DNA from: Aurantimicrobium minutum
Lineage (GTDB): Bacteria > Actinomycetota > Actinomycetes > Actinomycetales > Microbacteriaceae
Assembly (NCBI RefSeq): GCF_029894165.1
Contig: NZ_JARXXU010000001.1
Coordinates: 620,001 to 684,000 of the forward strand
Length of the DNA: 64,000 nt
Direction: 5' to 3'
Shown here: in pieces, positions 40,385 through 49,034 of the stretch
How positions within the stretch are numbered: position 1 is the first letter of the stretch
Layout of the letters: every line of letters begins with the position of its first letter
The notes under the pieces: model-generated
Database searches by the model: none
Told to the model about the DNA's origin: nothing
The model's input: the letters and a program-made list of their open reading frames with translations, nothing else
Program-made: the position numbers and the translations under genes

Positions 40385-41579
40385 AGTTAGATTCACAGAA
40401 TTATTAGAAGATATCGTCGATAATCGTGGAAAATCTGTACCCACTTCAGAAACTGGCACTGCACTAATTGCAACCAATTGCATAAAAGAGGACTCGCTCT
40501 ATCCAACTTTTGAAAATGTTCGATTTGTTGATGACGAAAGGATGGAAACCTGGTTTAGGGGGCACCCGATTCCGGGAGACATTCTGTTTGTCTGTAAAGG
40601 ATCCCCCGGTCGTGTCGTCATGGTTCCCGAAGAAGTGAACTTTTGTATTGCTCAAGATATGGTTTCGCTTCGACCGGATGCAACATTGGTTTATCCGAAA
40701 TATCTATTTGCAGCTCTTCGTTCTAATCTCGTCCGAAAAAGAATCGAAAGCATGCATGTAGGTTCCTTGATTCCGCATTTCAAAAAAGGTGATTTTGATC
40801 AACTGATGATTCCTTTGCCAGAAATGAAAGTTCAGGTTTCTATTGGTGATCAGTATTTTGCCATTTCGGAAAGAATTCAATCAGGTATTTCTTCCATCAA
40901 CTTGCTAGAAAGACTCGGAGCTGCGCTCCTTGAACAATCAATGGCAAATGATGAATTAACAACTGACATTACGGTTGGGGATGTACTTGGAATTATGGAG
41001 ACTGGTTCTCGCCCCAAAGGAGGAGCTACTTCAAAAGGTGTAGTGAGCCTAGGAGCTGAATCAGTCAAGTCTGCAGGGATCACAGGAAATAGAGAAACTA
41101 AATTCGTTCCAGTTGAATTTGCATCCCAGATGAAACGGGGGCATCTTGCTGACGGGGATATTTTGGTTTACAAGGATGGGGCGGCTTTAAGTACCTCTAA
41201 CTCAATAGTGAGCGCATTTGGATTCGGATTCCCAACCAATGAAGCAGTTGTAAATGAACACGTCTTCAGGTTGCAGGGAAACGAGTTTGTATCTCAGGGG
41301 CTTCTTTATTGGCTACTACGTTCACCACGCATTGATGCTGAAATCAGGATGAGGGTAACTGGCGCTGCCCAACCAGGATTGAACTCCGAAAATCTGAGAT
41401 CGGTACCATTACCAAGCAAACTTCACGAATTAAAACGCGTTTTAGGTTCGCAGTTGGATCAAATGCTTGAGTTGATGTTGAAACTTGGTTCACAAAATAA
41501 CAAGTTGATTCTTCTTAGGGATTCCCTTTTAAATTTGCAAATTGCAGCACGCATTTCGAATAGAGGGGCCTCAATTTGA
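40377..41579 (+). CDS. hsdS: Type I restriction specificity subunit HsdS
   Basis: 400 residues from ATG 40377, which overlaps the hsdM stop. Two target-recognition domains (about 5-170 and 200-370) each end in a typical helix: SLIPHFKKGDFDQLMIPLP, and AAQPGLNSENLRSVPLPS, with coiled spacers (ISSINLLERLGAALLEQ). Such a subunit reads a bipartite DNA target. The sequence is AT-rich. The stop overlaps the hsdR start (TGATG at 41577-41581). Confidence 0.9.
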   Translation: MNEVRFTELLEDIVDNRGKSVPTSETGTALIATNCIKEDSLYPTFENVRFVDDERMETWFRGHPIPGDILFVCKGSPGRVVMVPEEVNFCIAQDMVSLRPDATLVYPKYLFAALRSNLVRKRIESMHVGSLIPHFKKGDFDQLMIPLPEMKVQVSIGDQYFAISERIQSGISSINLLERLGAALLEQSMANDELTTDITVGDVLGIMETGSRPKGGATSKGVVSLGAESVKSAGITGNRETKFVPVEFASQMKRGHLADGDILVYKDGAALSTSNSIVSAFGFGFPTNEAVVNEHVFRLQGNEFVSQGLLYWLLRSPRIDAEIRMRVTGAAQPGLNSENLRSVPLPSKLHELKRVLGSQLDQMLELMLKLGSQNNKLILLRDSLLNLQIAARISNRGASI

Positions 41580-44500
41580 TGCAGAATTTCAACGAATCCA
41601 CAATTGAGGATGCAGCTCTCGAGTATTTTCGTGAACTTGGCTTCCAAACTGTTTGGGGCCCTAACCTCGCTCCTGGCGAGCCTGGTGAAGAACGTTCTTC
41701 ATTTGACCAGGTGTTCTTGTCAGGCCGACTACGTGAAACTACTGTCCGCATCAATTCTTCATGCTCACCAGAGCTCATTGATGAGGCTCTCAAAAAGTTG
41801 GATCGCGCTGAGTCTCAGAATCCAATTGATGAGAACTATAGAGTTCACAAACTCATAACCGAAGGTGTTCCTGTTGAGCATCGTGGTGAAGACGGCCAGG
41901 TGCGCACCACGCGAGTTTGGCTAATTGATTTCGAGAATCCCGAACGTAATGACTGGGTGGCAATCAACCAGTTCACCATTATCGAAAACGGTAAAAACCG
42001 ACGACCTGATGTGATTGTGTTTCTCAACGGAATTCCGGTCGGTCTCCTTGAGCTCAAGAACTCTGCTGCTGAGCATGCAACATTGCGAAATGCCTGGAAT
42101 CAGGTTCAGACCTACCGCAAAGACATCGCTTCGCTCTTTGTGCCTAACGCCGTAACCGTCATCTCCGATGGCATCAGTTCTGCGATGAGTTCCTACACAG
42201 GAGCATTCGAGCACTATGCACCTTGGAAAACCATCGAGGGCCGTGAAGTTGTAAGTAACCTCCCTTCGCTTGAAGTACTCATCAAGGGTGTTTTTGAACC
42301 AGCTCGATTCCTTGATTTACTGCAGAACTTTGTAGTGTTCTCTGACGAAACGGTCACAGAACAAAGTTCTGGACAGCCCATTCGAACGTTGGTGAAGAGA
42401 GTTGCGAAATATCACCAGTATTGGGCCGTGAATGCAGCAATTGAGAGCACCGTTGAGGCTTCTGGCCCCAACGGGGACCGCCGGGGTGGTGTTGTGTGGC
42501 ACACACAAGGATCTGGGAAGAGTTTTGAGATGGTCTTCTATGCGGCCAAGATCATGCGTGATCCACGCATGAGTAATCCGACCCTGGTATTCATCACAGA
42601 CCGCAATGACCTCGATGATCAGCTCTTCGGAGAAACGTTTGCACCTGCGCGGATTTTGCCTGAGACTCCTGTTCAAGCAGAGACGCGTCAAGATCTGCGA
42701 AGCAAACTCAAGAGAGCTAGTGGCGGCATCGTTTTCTCCACTTTGCAGAAATTCAGACCTGGCGAAGATGGGGACGAAAACCCTGTACTGACAGATCGCC
42801 GAAATGTAATTGTGATTGCTGATGAGGCACACCGATCTCAATATGGTTTCAGTGAGTATTTGGATAGCAAAGGGCAGCTTCGTGCTGGCCTGGCCAAACA
42901 TCTTCGTGACGCATTGCCAGGTGCTACCTATCTGGGCTTCACAGGGACCCCCATCGAGAGCAACGATAAATCGACCCGCTCGGTCTTTGGTGATTACGTC
43001 GACGTCTACGACCTCACTCGCGCTGTTGAGGACGGCGCGACAGTCCGTATTTTCTTCGAACCCCGCTTGATCAAGGTTGAGCTCCCTGAAGATGAGCTTG
43101 AAAACCTCGATGAACTCGCAGATGAAATCACGGAGCAGGTTGAAGAAGATGCCGCAACTGCTGCGAAGTCGCGGTGGTCACGGCTGGAAGCAATCGTTGG
43201 TGCTGATGCGCGCCTTGATATTGAAGCAAAGTTCATTGTGGATAACTGGGAGAAACGTCGCGAGGCTGCCTTTGGTAAGGGCATGATCGTGGTGATGAGC
43301 CGCCGTATTGCGGTGAAACTTTACGAAAAGATTGTTGCCCTGCGACCGGAATGGCACTCTGATGACCCCACTCAGGGCAAAATCAAGGTTGTCATGACAG
43401 GCTCCGCTGCAGATCCTGCAGAGTTTCAGCCGCACATCCATGACAAGCAGACGCGACGCGAACTGAAGCTTCGAGCAAAGAACCCGGATGACTCGCTCGA
43501 ACTCGTGATTGTTCGAGACATGTGGCTCACTGGATTCGATGCCCCTTCCATGCACACCATGTATGTGGACAAGCCCATGCGCGGTGCGGGCCTGATGCAA
43601 GCAATTGCTCGCGTAAACAGAACCTTCCGAGACAAGTCCGGCGGTTTGATCATCGACCTCGTGGGAATTGCTACAAACTTGCGAGCTGCATTGGCGGAGT
43701 ACTCTCCAACAGATCAGGAACAAGCTGGCGTTCCCATTGAAGAGATCATTGCTGTGATGTTGGAGAAGCACGACATTATTCGTGGCTTGCTCCATGGGCT
43801 TGATTTCGACTCGAGTCCAAACCTCTCAGCTGCGCAACTCTTGGGGCAGCGTGCAAAAGTTCTGGACTTCGTCATGGCAGATCCTGACAGAACGTCCCGA
43901 TTCAATGACCAGGTGCTTGCCCTCCTCAAGGCTTTCATGCTTGCAGGTGCGCGCGATGAAGCAAATGTCATTCGTTCAGACATCCGACTCTTTGCCGATG
44001 TAAGAACCGCAATCTTGAAGATTCAGAATCCAGACTCTGGACGCGGTGGCTCTGGGGCAATTGAAATCGACACCGCCATCGGTCAGCTCGTCAATGAGGC
44101 AGTTTCAGCAGACCAGGTCATCGATATTTACGAGTTGGCAGGAATTGAGAAGCCTGAGTTGTCGATTCTCTCTGACGAATTTTTGGATTCGTTAGAACAC
44201 AAAGACAAACCCAACCTCCAGATGGGGCTATTGCGTCGTTTGCTCAATGATCAAATTAAGACGATATCCAAGACGAACCTTGTTCAGTCAAGGAAGTTCT
44301 CGGAACTCCTGGATGAGGCAATCAAGAAATACACCAACCGTTCCCTCACGACCGCAGAAATCATTGCTGAACTTGTAAAACTGGCCAAGGAATTGCGAGA
44401 TGAGCAGGCCAGGGGAGCGGAACTTGGTCTCGAAGATGACGAAGTCGCCTTCTATGACGCGGTGTTCCAAAACGACACCGCTGTTCTCAAACTTGGGGAT

Positions 44501-44707
44501 GAGACACTCAAAAAGATTGCCAGGGAGTTAGTCGTTGCGGTTCGTGAATCAGCAACAATCGACTGGAATCTCAAAGACAGCGTTCGAGCAGCTATGAGAT
44601 CAAAAGTACGCAGGCTGCTTGCCAAGTATGACTACCCACCAGATGCTGAAGAGATCGCGGTAGAGCTGGTGCTTGAGCAAGCAGAGCTTCTTGCTTCAAA
44701 CTCTTAA
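41579..44707 (+). CDS. hsdR: Type I restriction endonuclease/translocase HsdR
   Basis: A 1042-residue subunit. The N-terminal PD-(D/E)xK nuclease is visible (RRPDVIVFLNG then LLELKN), followed by two RecA-like motor domains: Walker A WHTQGSGKSFEM, DEAH box VIADEAHRSQYGF, motif III GFTGTPIE, motif VI AIARVNRTF. The C-terminal helical part binds HsdM. All motifs look intact, so the restriction arm appears functional. A TTG three bases upstream of the ATG is possible as start. Confidence 0.95.
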   Translation: MQNFNESTIEDAALEYFRELGFQTVWGPNLAPGEPGEERSSFDQVFLSGRLRETTVRINSSCSPELIDEALKKLDRAESQNPIDENYRVHKLITEGVPVEHRGEDGQVRTTRVWLIDFENPERNDWVAINQFTIIENGKNRRPDVIVFLNGIPVGLLELKNSAAEHATLRNAWNQVQTYRKDIASLFVPNAVTVISDGISSAMSSYTGAFEHYAPWKTIEGREVVSNLPSLEVLIKGVFEPARFLDLLQNFVVFSDETVTEQSSGQPIRTLVKRVAKYHQYWAVNAAIESTVEASGPNGDRRGGVVWHTQGSGKSFEMVFYAAKIMRDPRMSNPTLVFITDRNDLDDQLFGETFAPARILPETPVQAETRQDLRSKLKRASGGIVFSTLQKFRPGEDGDENPVLTDRRNVIVIADEAHRSQYGFSEYLDSKGQLRAGLAKHLRDALPGATYLGFTGTPIESNDKSTRSVFGDYVDVYDLTRAVEDGATVRIFFEPRLIKVELPEDELENLDELADEITEQVEEDAATAAKSRWSRLEAIVGADARLDIEAKFIVDNWEKRREAAFGKGMIVVMSRRIAVKLYEKIVALRPEWHSDDPTQGKIKVVMTGSAADPAEFQPHIHDKQTRRELKLRAKNPDDSLELVIVRDMWLTGFDAPSMHTMYVDKPMRGAGLMQAIARVNRTFRDKSGGLIIDLVGIATNLRAALAEYSPTDQEQAGVPIEEIIAVMLEKHDIIRGLLHGLDFDSSPNLSAAQLLGQRAKVLDFVMADPDRTSRFNDQVLALLKAFMLAGARDEANVIRSDIRLFADVRTAILKIQNPDSGRGGSGAIEIDTAIGQLVNEAVSADQVIDIYELAGIEKPELSILSDEFLDSLEHKDKPNLQMGLLRRLLNDQIKTISKTNLVQSRKFSELLDEAIKKYTNRSLTTAEIIAELVKLAKELRDEQARGAELGLEDDEVAFYDAVFQNDTAVLKLGDETLKKIARELVVAVRESATIDWNLKDSVRAAMRSKVRRLLAKYDYPPDAEEIAVELVLEQAELLASNS

Positions 44708-44708
44708 C

Positions 44709-46031
44709 TCATTGAGGAAGATTTCGCTCGTTCCATCTTCTTAATGATTCAGACACAAGACCTTGCTCTTTATGTTTTGAAGAAATTATGTCCACCTTTT
44801 TGGGCAGAGAATTATCCCTGGGGAATAGTTCATCTAATTGAAATTTTCCTTGCTGTAAGACTTCGAATCCCAATGTTTTCTCAGGCATTTTGTCTATTAA
44901 GAAATTAACTAACTCAAAAGTAGACCGGGCTGCTTTAATTGCTTTTTCTGCAGTAAGTTTTGAAAATTCAAGGCCATGAATTAACTTATTTCTTTCGTCA
45001 CGACAATCTTTCTGCCATCTGGTAACCAGCTGATTGGTGCTAATCCCAAGGGAACTTAAAACTAAATTCAAAACACCAGGATTACTATCTTCAACAGGTT
45101 TTCTATGCAGTGCCCGATTTTTTAGGATTGTGTCTGGGGAGTCACTGTAAAGCTCGACCCCGATTAGGCGGATAGTCAGTTCTGAAAAACGGTCAATAGT
45201 CAGTACCGCATTTGCAAAATTCCCTTCACAAATAAGGCGAAGAGTTTCAGGGATTAGTGCTGAAGTTTCTCGAAAGGCAGGGCTCAGTTTAGGAAGAGTT
45301 TCAGCTATTTCGCGGAATAGATCTAATGATTGCTTTTCTGTGATTAACCTCTTTGATAACCATCCACCCAGGTCTGAGGAATTGTTTGGAATTTCTATTC
45401 GACGAAAAGCTCTCTTCTCCGAAAAATCAAATTCGACACACCTCAGGTCCGCTGAAATAGAAGAAGAAGTGATCAAGTGAACGGAATGATCGTGTCTGAT
45501 AAATCCATAAGCGTTCAAAATGTCGTTGCAGTAATCAATTGCAGCTCTAAACATTTTTTTGATTGATAGAGATTCCTCAGTTTTTTCGAATTGCGAGGCG
45601 AAAACAAAAAAATGAGAAAGTCCTGCAAATGTCTTTTGGTTGCCACCGGCCGAGACTTCAGTAGCGAAATTCTTTGGCATCCAGCCGAGTGCCATATTCG
45701 AAGGAATGTCCAGTCGCAAGGCTAAATATTCTGGTGGCAGAGCAATCATTGAAGGAAATGTGAAAGAGAAAACAAAGCCCGATGTTGGAGCTTTTATCTG
45801 TTTAGAAAGCCCTAGGTATTCAATTTGGCTAGCAATTTTTTCAATCGCTCTCGTCGTAAATGTTGTCAGAATTTCCGGCGTTATTAGGTGAGAGATCGAA
45901 ACCGCTTGAGCATCCAGGGCAGAAGAAAAAATGACATTCTTCTCACCTGAAGGATGGAGCATATAGAAGTTAACACTGTCTAGATACAAGGGATCCGTAA
46001 AGTCTTCAAAACCTAAATGAAACGTGCTCAC
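44709..46031 (-). CDS. Island protein with HEPN-like RNxxxH motif
   Basis: A 440-residue soluble protein of AT-rich sequence, convergent with hsdR (1-bp gap). Most of it is unrecognised. The C-terminal helical region contains CRDERNKLIHGLEFSKLT, with R347 and H352 in the Rx4H spacing of HEPN nucleases, flanked by long helices (KAIKAARSTFELVNFLIDKM) as in Apea-like HEPN domains. Position beside a type I system suggests an accessory defence factor. The function is an inference from one motif. Confidence 0.5.
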   Translation of the reverse strand: MSTFHLGFEDFTDPLYLDSVNFYMLHPSGEKNVIFSSALDAQAVSISHLITPEILTTFTTRAIEKIASQIEYLGLSKQIKAPTSGFVFSFTFPSMIALPPEYLALRLDIPSNMALGWMPKNFATEVSAGGNQKTFAGLSHFFVFASQFEKTEESLSIKKMFRAAIDYCNDILNAYGFIRHDHSVHLITSSSISADLRCVEFDFSEKRAFRRIEIPNNSSDLGGWLSKRLITEKQSLDLFREIAETLPKLSPAFRETSALIPETLRLICEGNFANAVLTIDRFSELTIRLIGVELYSDSPDTILKNRALHRKPVEDSNPGVLNLVLSSLGISTNQLVTRWQKDCRDERNKLIHGLEFSKLTAEKAIKAARSTFELVNFLIDKMPEKTLGFEVLQQGKFQLDELFPRDNSLPKKVDIISSKHKEQGLVSESLRRWNERNLPQ

Positions 46032-46051
46032 ACATTCACTTTAGGTCAGTG

Positions 46052-46213
46052 CTACTTCTTGCCGCCAAAGAGCTTGGCAAAGAAACCGGGTTCTGCTTCG
46101 TGACCCTGGCAACGCTGGTTCTTGGGGATACCGCGCATGACCTGGTCTACGTGCTGACCGCAACCGGCCCAGGTTGCTTTGCCGCACTTACGGCAGGTGA
46201 CTTCTCTACACAT
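46052..46213 (-). CDS. Small Cys/His-rich protein under a CsoR/CstR-type operator
   Basis: A 53-residue ORF read directly: ATG 46213, TAG 46052-46054, with AGGAG upstream on the minus strand. It has C2, C7, C10, C18, H21, C35 and H38 (TCRKCG, AGCGQH, RCQGHE), enough for a compact metal site, and ends FFAKLFGGKK. Very similar small proteins occur across actinobacteria without assigned function, from memory. Its promoter (TATAAT at 46239-46244, minus strand) is overlapped by a perfect palindrome of the copper/persulfide repressor type, which hints at a role in metal or thiol stress. Confidence 0.75.
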   Translation of the reverse strand: MCREVTCRKCGKATWAGCGQHVDQVMRGIPKNQRCQGHEAEPGFFAKLFGGKK

Positions 46214-46241
46214 TCAGTGACTCCTAACGTCTGCATTTATT

Positions 46242-46257
46242 ATACCCCCGGGGGTAT
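46242..46257. promoter_or_regulatory. CsoR/CstR-type operator
   Basis: A perfect 16-bp palindrome ATACCCCC/GGGGGTAT. Its G/C-tract-with-AT-ends design is that of operators for the CsoR family (copper, formaldehyde or persulfide sensors). It overlaps the -10 and spacer of the minus-strand small gene and lies about 15 bp upstream of a likely -35 (TTTCAC 46272-46277; CATAAT 46295-46300) for the plus-strand HTH gene. Confidence 0.7.
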
Positions 46258-46322
46258 GTAAAGCGCATCCCTTTCACTCGAACACATTACATGCCATAAT
46301 TGTTCCGTTAGGAGGTAAAGTG

Positions 46323-47150
46323 ATGGCAGGAATTGCACTGTCTCGTGCGGCAGAAATGCTCGGCATTACCCCTAGGTATGCCCGTGAGCTGCTGAAGCAG
46401 GGAAAACTCATATCAATAGGCCACGGAGAGATCGATCCTCGATCACTCGACACCTTTCGCCAACTCCGTCTCCCAGCAGGTAGGCCTACGTCTCCAACCA
46501 ACGCCGCCGCACTCGCGGAGTTGTTGCGAGGACGAACACCTCAGATTCCTGCTCGCTCCCTTGCTCGTTTGCGAAATACAATTCGAAATGCTGGGCCGTG
46601 GGATCTCGCCCTCGATCTGCTCACTAGTTCAGATAAAGAACTTGCCCAACTGGCAGAATTAACTGTGAATCCAGAGTCCTTTCTGGAGGGGCGACGTGCT
46701 CAAGCGCAACTCAAAGAACTTCAACACGAGTGGATTCGGCGTAACCCAGCACGGCAGGGAGAATCACTGCCGCTTGCTCTCGTGGGGCTGAAAACGTCGG
46801 CCCAGGTGGCAAAACTCATCAAGTCCTCGACCGTTCCCGATGAGAGGCGGCGATTAGCCCTTGACCACATTGCGGATCTGTTGTCGACGAAACAGGAGAT
46901 TCTTCAGGCGCTCACTGCAGAACCGGCTAGGACCGGTTTTGCGGAGAGTGACGCCATTCTGGCCGCGGGAATCTCCTGGGCGGCGCGCGAGAAAGAGATT
47001 GCGGTGCCGGGATGGGTCACCATCACACCACTTCCCGAATTACTGTGGGCTGAACTGATGCCGGTCGCTGGCCAGCGGAATTCACAATGGATTCCGGAAT
47101 TTAGACACGCCAACATCTTCGCAGAGCCAGCTCACTTTGCGAGGGCATAA
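46323..47150 (+). CDS. HTH protein, putative antitoxin partner of a nucleotidyltransferase
   Basis: 275 residues from ATG 46323, set by AGGAGG seven bases upstream. An N-terminal helix-turn-helix or excisionase-like fold (ALSRAAEMLGITPRYARELL, then KQGKLISIG) is followed by a long helical region of unknown type. The nucleotidyltransferase gene starts two bases after the stop. HTH plus NTase pairs of this form (compare AbiEi/AbiEii) behave as toxin-antitoxin or abortive-infection modules, which is an inference here. Confidence 0.65.
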   Translation: MAGIALSRAAEMLGITPRYARELLKQGKLISIGHGEIDPRSLDTFRQLRLPAGRPTSPTNAAALAELLRGRTPQIPARSLARLRNTIRNAGPWDLALDLLTSSDKELAQLAELTVNPESFLEGRRAQAQLKELQHEWIRRNPARQGESLPLALVGLKTSAQVAKLIKSSTVPDERRRLALDHIADLLSTKQEILQALTAEPARTGFAESDAILAAGISWAAREKEIAVPGWVTITPLPELLWAELMPVAGQRNSQWIPEFRHANIFAEPAHFARA

Positions 47151-47152
47151 GC

Positions 47153-47698
47153 GTGGCTAGACCAGCAACCCTCGATTACGCAGCACTCATCGAACTTTTC
47201 ACCGCAATGGGTGAAGGTCTCGAGAGGAAACATGCCACGGCAACGGTGTATGTGTTTGGCGGGGCAGCAATGTTGATGCATGGCTTGCGCCGAGGAATGA
47301 CCGAGGACATTGATGTGTACTCGCTCAGGAGCGATTCACTGAGGGAAACAGTGGCCCAACTCACTGCAGAATACGATCTTGCTCCTGAGTGGGTCAGCAG
47401 CACAGGCTCTGGTTTTGTCCCGGGGCCAGGAACAGACGAATTAATCCAGGAGAAAGTTTTCGGTGGCTTAACCGTCCAGATAGCCTCGCCTAGAAATCTT
47501 CTTGCCCACAAACTCACCGCCCTGCGCCCCAAAGACCTGGACGATCTCCACGAGCTCATGAAGATCAATGAGATTTCACACTCTTCACAAGCTCTCGCCA
47601 TCGTCACTGAGCTCTATGACGAGGAAACGAATGTCCCGCAGATTAAGCTGGAGGATATTGAACGATGGGTCTCAGGCTGGCTTGCCCGTCATTCCTAG
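47153..47698 (+). CDS. DUF6036-type nucleotidyltransferase, putative toxin
   Basis: A 181-residue protein from GTG 47153. The nucleotidyltransferase core is visible: VYVFGGAAMLMHGLRRGMTE then DIDVYSL, i.e. a GG motif followed by the DxD metal pair, and a later NLLAHKLTALRPKDLDDL helix as in DUF6036/AbiEii-like enzymes. Such toxins transfer nucleotides to tRNA or proteins. Coupled to the HTH gene upstream. The base composition is closer to the core than to the AT-rich island. Confidence 0.72.
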   Translation: MARPATLDYAALIELFTAMGEGLERKHATATVYVFGGAAMLMHGLRRGMTEDIDVYSLRSDSLRETVAQLTAEYDLAPEWVSSTGSGFVPGPGTDELIQEKVFGGLTVQIASPRNLLAHKLTALRPKDLDDLHELMKINEISHSSQALAIVTELYDEETNVPQIKLEDIERWVSGWLARHS

Positions 47699-47725
47699 TT
47701 CAGACCGTCGTGGGAGAATGGGCCT

Positions 47726-48970
47726 ATGACCGAACAGCGTGGCGCGAGAAACCTGACAGATCGCTCGCAGGAGCGCCCTCAGGTTCGCCCCACCGCAGAA
47801 GGCTGGAAGCAGAACGTCGATGCAGACGGTCGCCCCACGCTCCAATTCGAACAGCCCACGCGGGGAGCGAAGCCTCCCGTTCACCTGGCTGATCTCACAC
47901 CCGACGAGCGTAAAGCGAAAGTCACCGAGCTTGGTCTCCCTGCATTCCGCGCCAAGCAGATCAGCACGCACTATTTCTCCCACTACACGAGCGACCCCGA
48001 GAAGATGACCGACCTGCCTGCGGCAGGACGAGCAGAGCTCGTGGAGTCTTTGTTACCTCCGCTCATGACGGAGGTCAAGCGCCTGAGTACAGACAACGGG
48101 GACACCATCAAGTTCTTGTGGCGCTTGTTTGACGGTGCACTGGTGGAGTCCGTCCTGATGCGGTACCCCGGCCGCATCACGCTGTGTGTCTCATCCCAGG
48201 CGGGATGTGGCATGAACTGTCCGTTCTGCGCAACCGGCCAAGCTGGGTTGACACGAAACATGTCGGCGGCGGAAATCGTGGATCAGGTCGTCCGCGCGAA
48301 TGCTGTTATTGCTGCCGGTGAATTGGGTGGCAAACGTCGCAACGAAGGTAATCAGGATGCCGACGGCCAGCCTGAACGCGTGAACAACATTGTGTTCATG
48401 GGCATGGGGGAGCCACTGGCCAACTACAACCGCCTGATGACCTCGGTGCGCACTATGCTCGCTCCTCAGCCCGAGGGCCTGGGCATGTCAGCCCGTCACA
48501 TCACGGTGTCTTCGGTGGGTCTTGCCCCCGCGATACTCAAGCTCGCAGACGAAGGTCTGCAGCTCACCTTCGCCCTCTCTCTTCATGCGCCCGATGACGA
48601 ACTTCGCGATGAGCTGATTCCGGTGAACTCGCGCTGGAAGGTCGATGAGGCGCTGGATGCGGCCTATAACTATTACGAGAAAACAGGACGTCGCGTTTCG
48701 ATCGAATACGCCCTGATCAAGAACATGAATGACCATGCGTGGCGTGCTGATTTGCTCGCTGACAAGCTCAATGAGCGTGGTCGTGGTTGGGTGCACGTCA
48801 ATCCCATTCCATTGAACCCCACCCCCGGATCTATCTGGACGGCGTCGGAACCTTCTATCACCCGCGAATTCGTGCGCAGGCTCGAAGAGCGTGGAATTCC
48901 GACCACCCTGCGCGATACCCGAGGCAAAGAAATCGATGGCGCCTGCGGCCAGCTCGCCGCAGCGGATTAG
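47726..48970 (+). CDS. rlmN: Dual-specificity RNA methyltransferase RlmN
   Basis: A 414-residue radical-SAM enzyme that methylates C2 of A2503 in 23S rRNA and A37 in some tRNAs. The cluster motif is [12 protein letters not shown] (Cx3Cx2C). [13 protein letters not shown] and the C-terminal catalytic Cys region ([16 protein letters not shown]) are present. There is a charged N-terminal extension of about 50 residues and a small insertion ([14 protein letters not shown]) often seen in Microbacteriaceae. Confidence 0.95.
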   Translation: MTEQRGARNLTDRSQERPQVRPTAEGWKQNVDADGRPTLQFEQPTRGAKPPVHLADLTPDERKAKVTELGLPAFRAKQISTHYFSHYTSDPEKMTDLPAAGRAELVESLLPPLMTEVKRLSTDNGDTIKFLWRLFDGALVESVLMRYPGRITLCVSSQAGCGMNCPFCATGQAGLTRNMSAAEIVDQVVRANAVIAAGELGGKRRNEGNQDADGQPERVNNIVFMGMGEPLANYNRLMTSVRTMLAPQPEGLGMSARHITVSSVGLAPAILKLADEGLQLTFALSLHAPDDELRDELIPVNSRWKVDEALDAAYNYYEKTGRRVSIEYALIKNMNDHAWRADLLADKLNERGRGWVHVNPIPLNPTPGSIWTASEPSITREFVRRLEERGIPTTLRDTRGKEIDGACGQLAAAD

Positions 48971-49034
48971 CTCCGTTCAATAGCCTGAAAACCGGTGTCA
49001 CTACAGGGTTTCTTCCCTGCCCCCACATAGTGTT

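Noticed and set aside
34600-46040. Integrative element or prophage with att sites
   Set aside because: No integrase, excisionase, phage structural gene or repeat of the tRNA-Arg 3' end was found.
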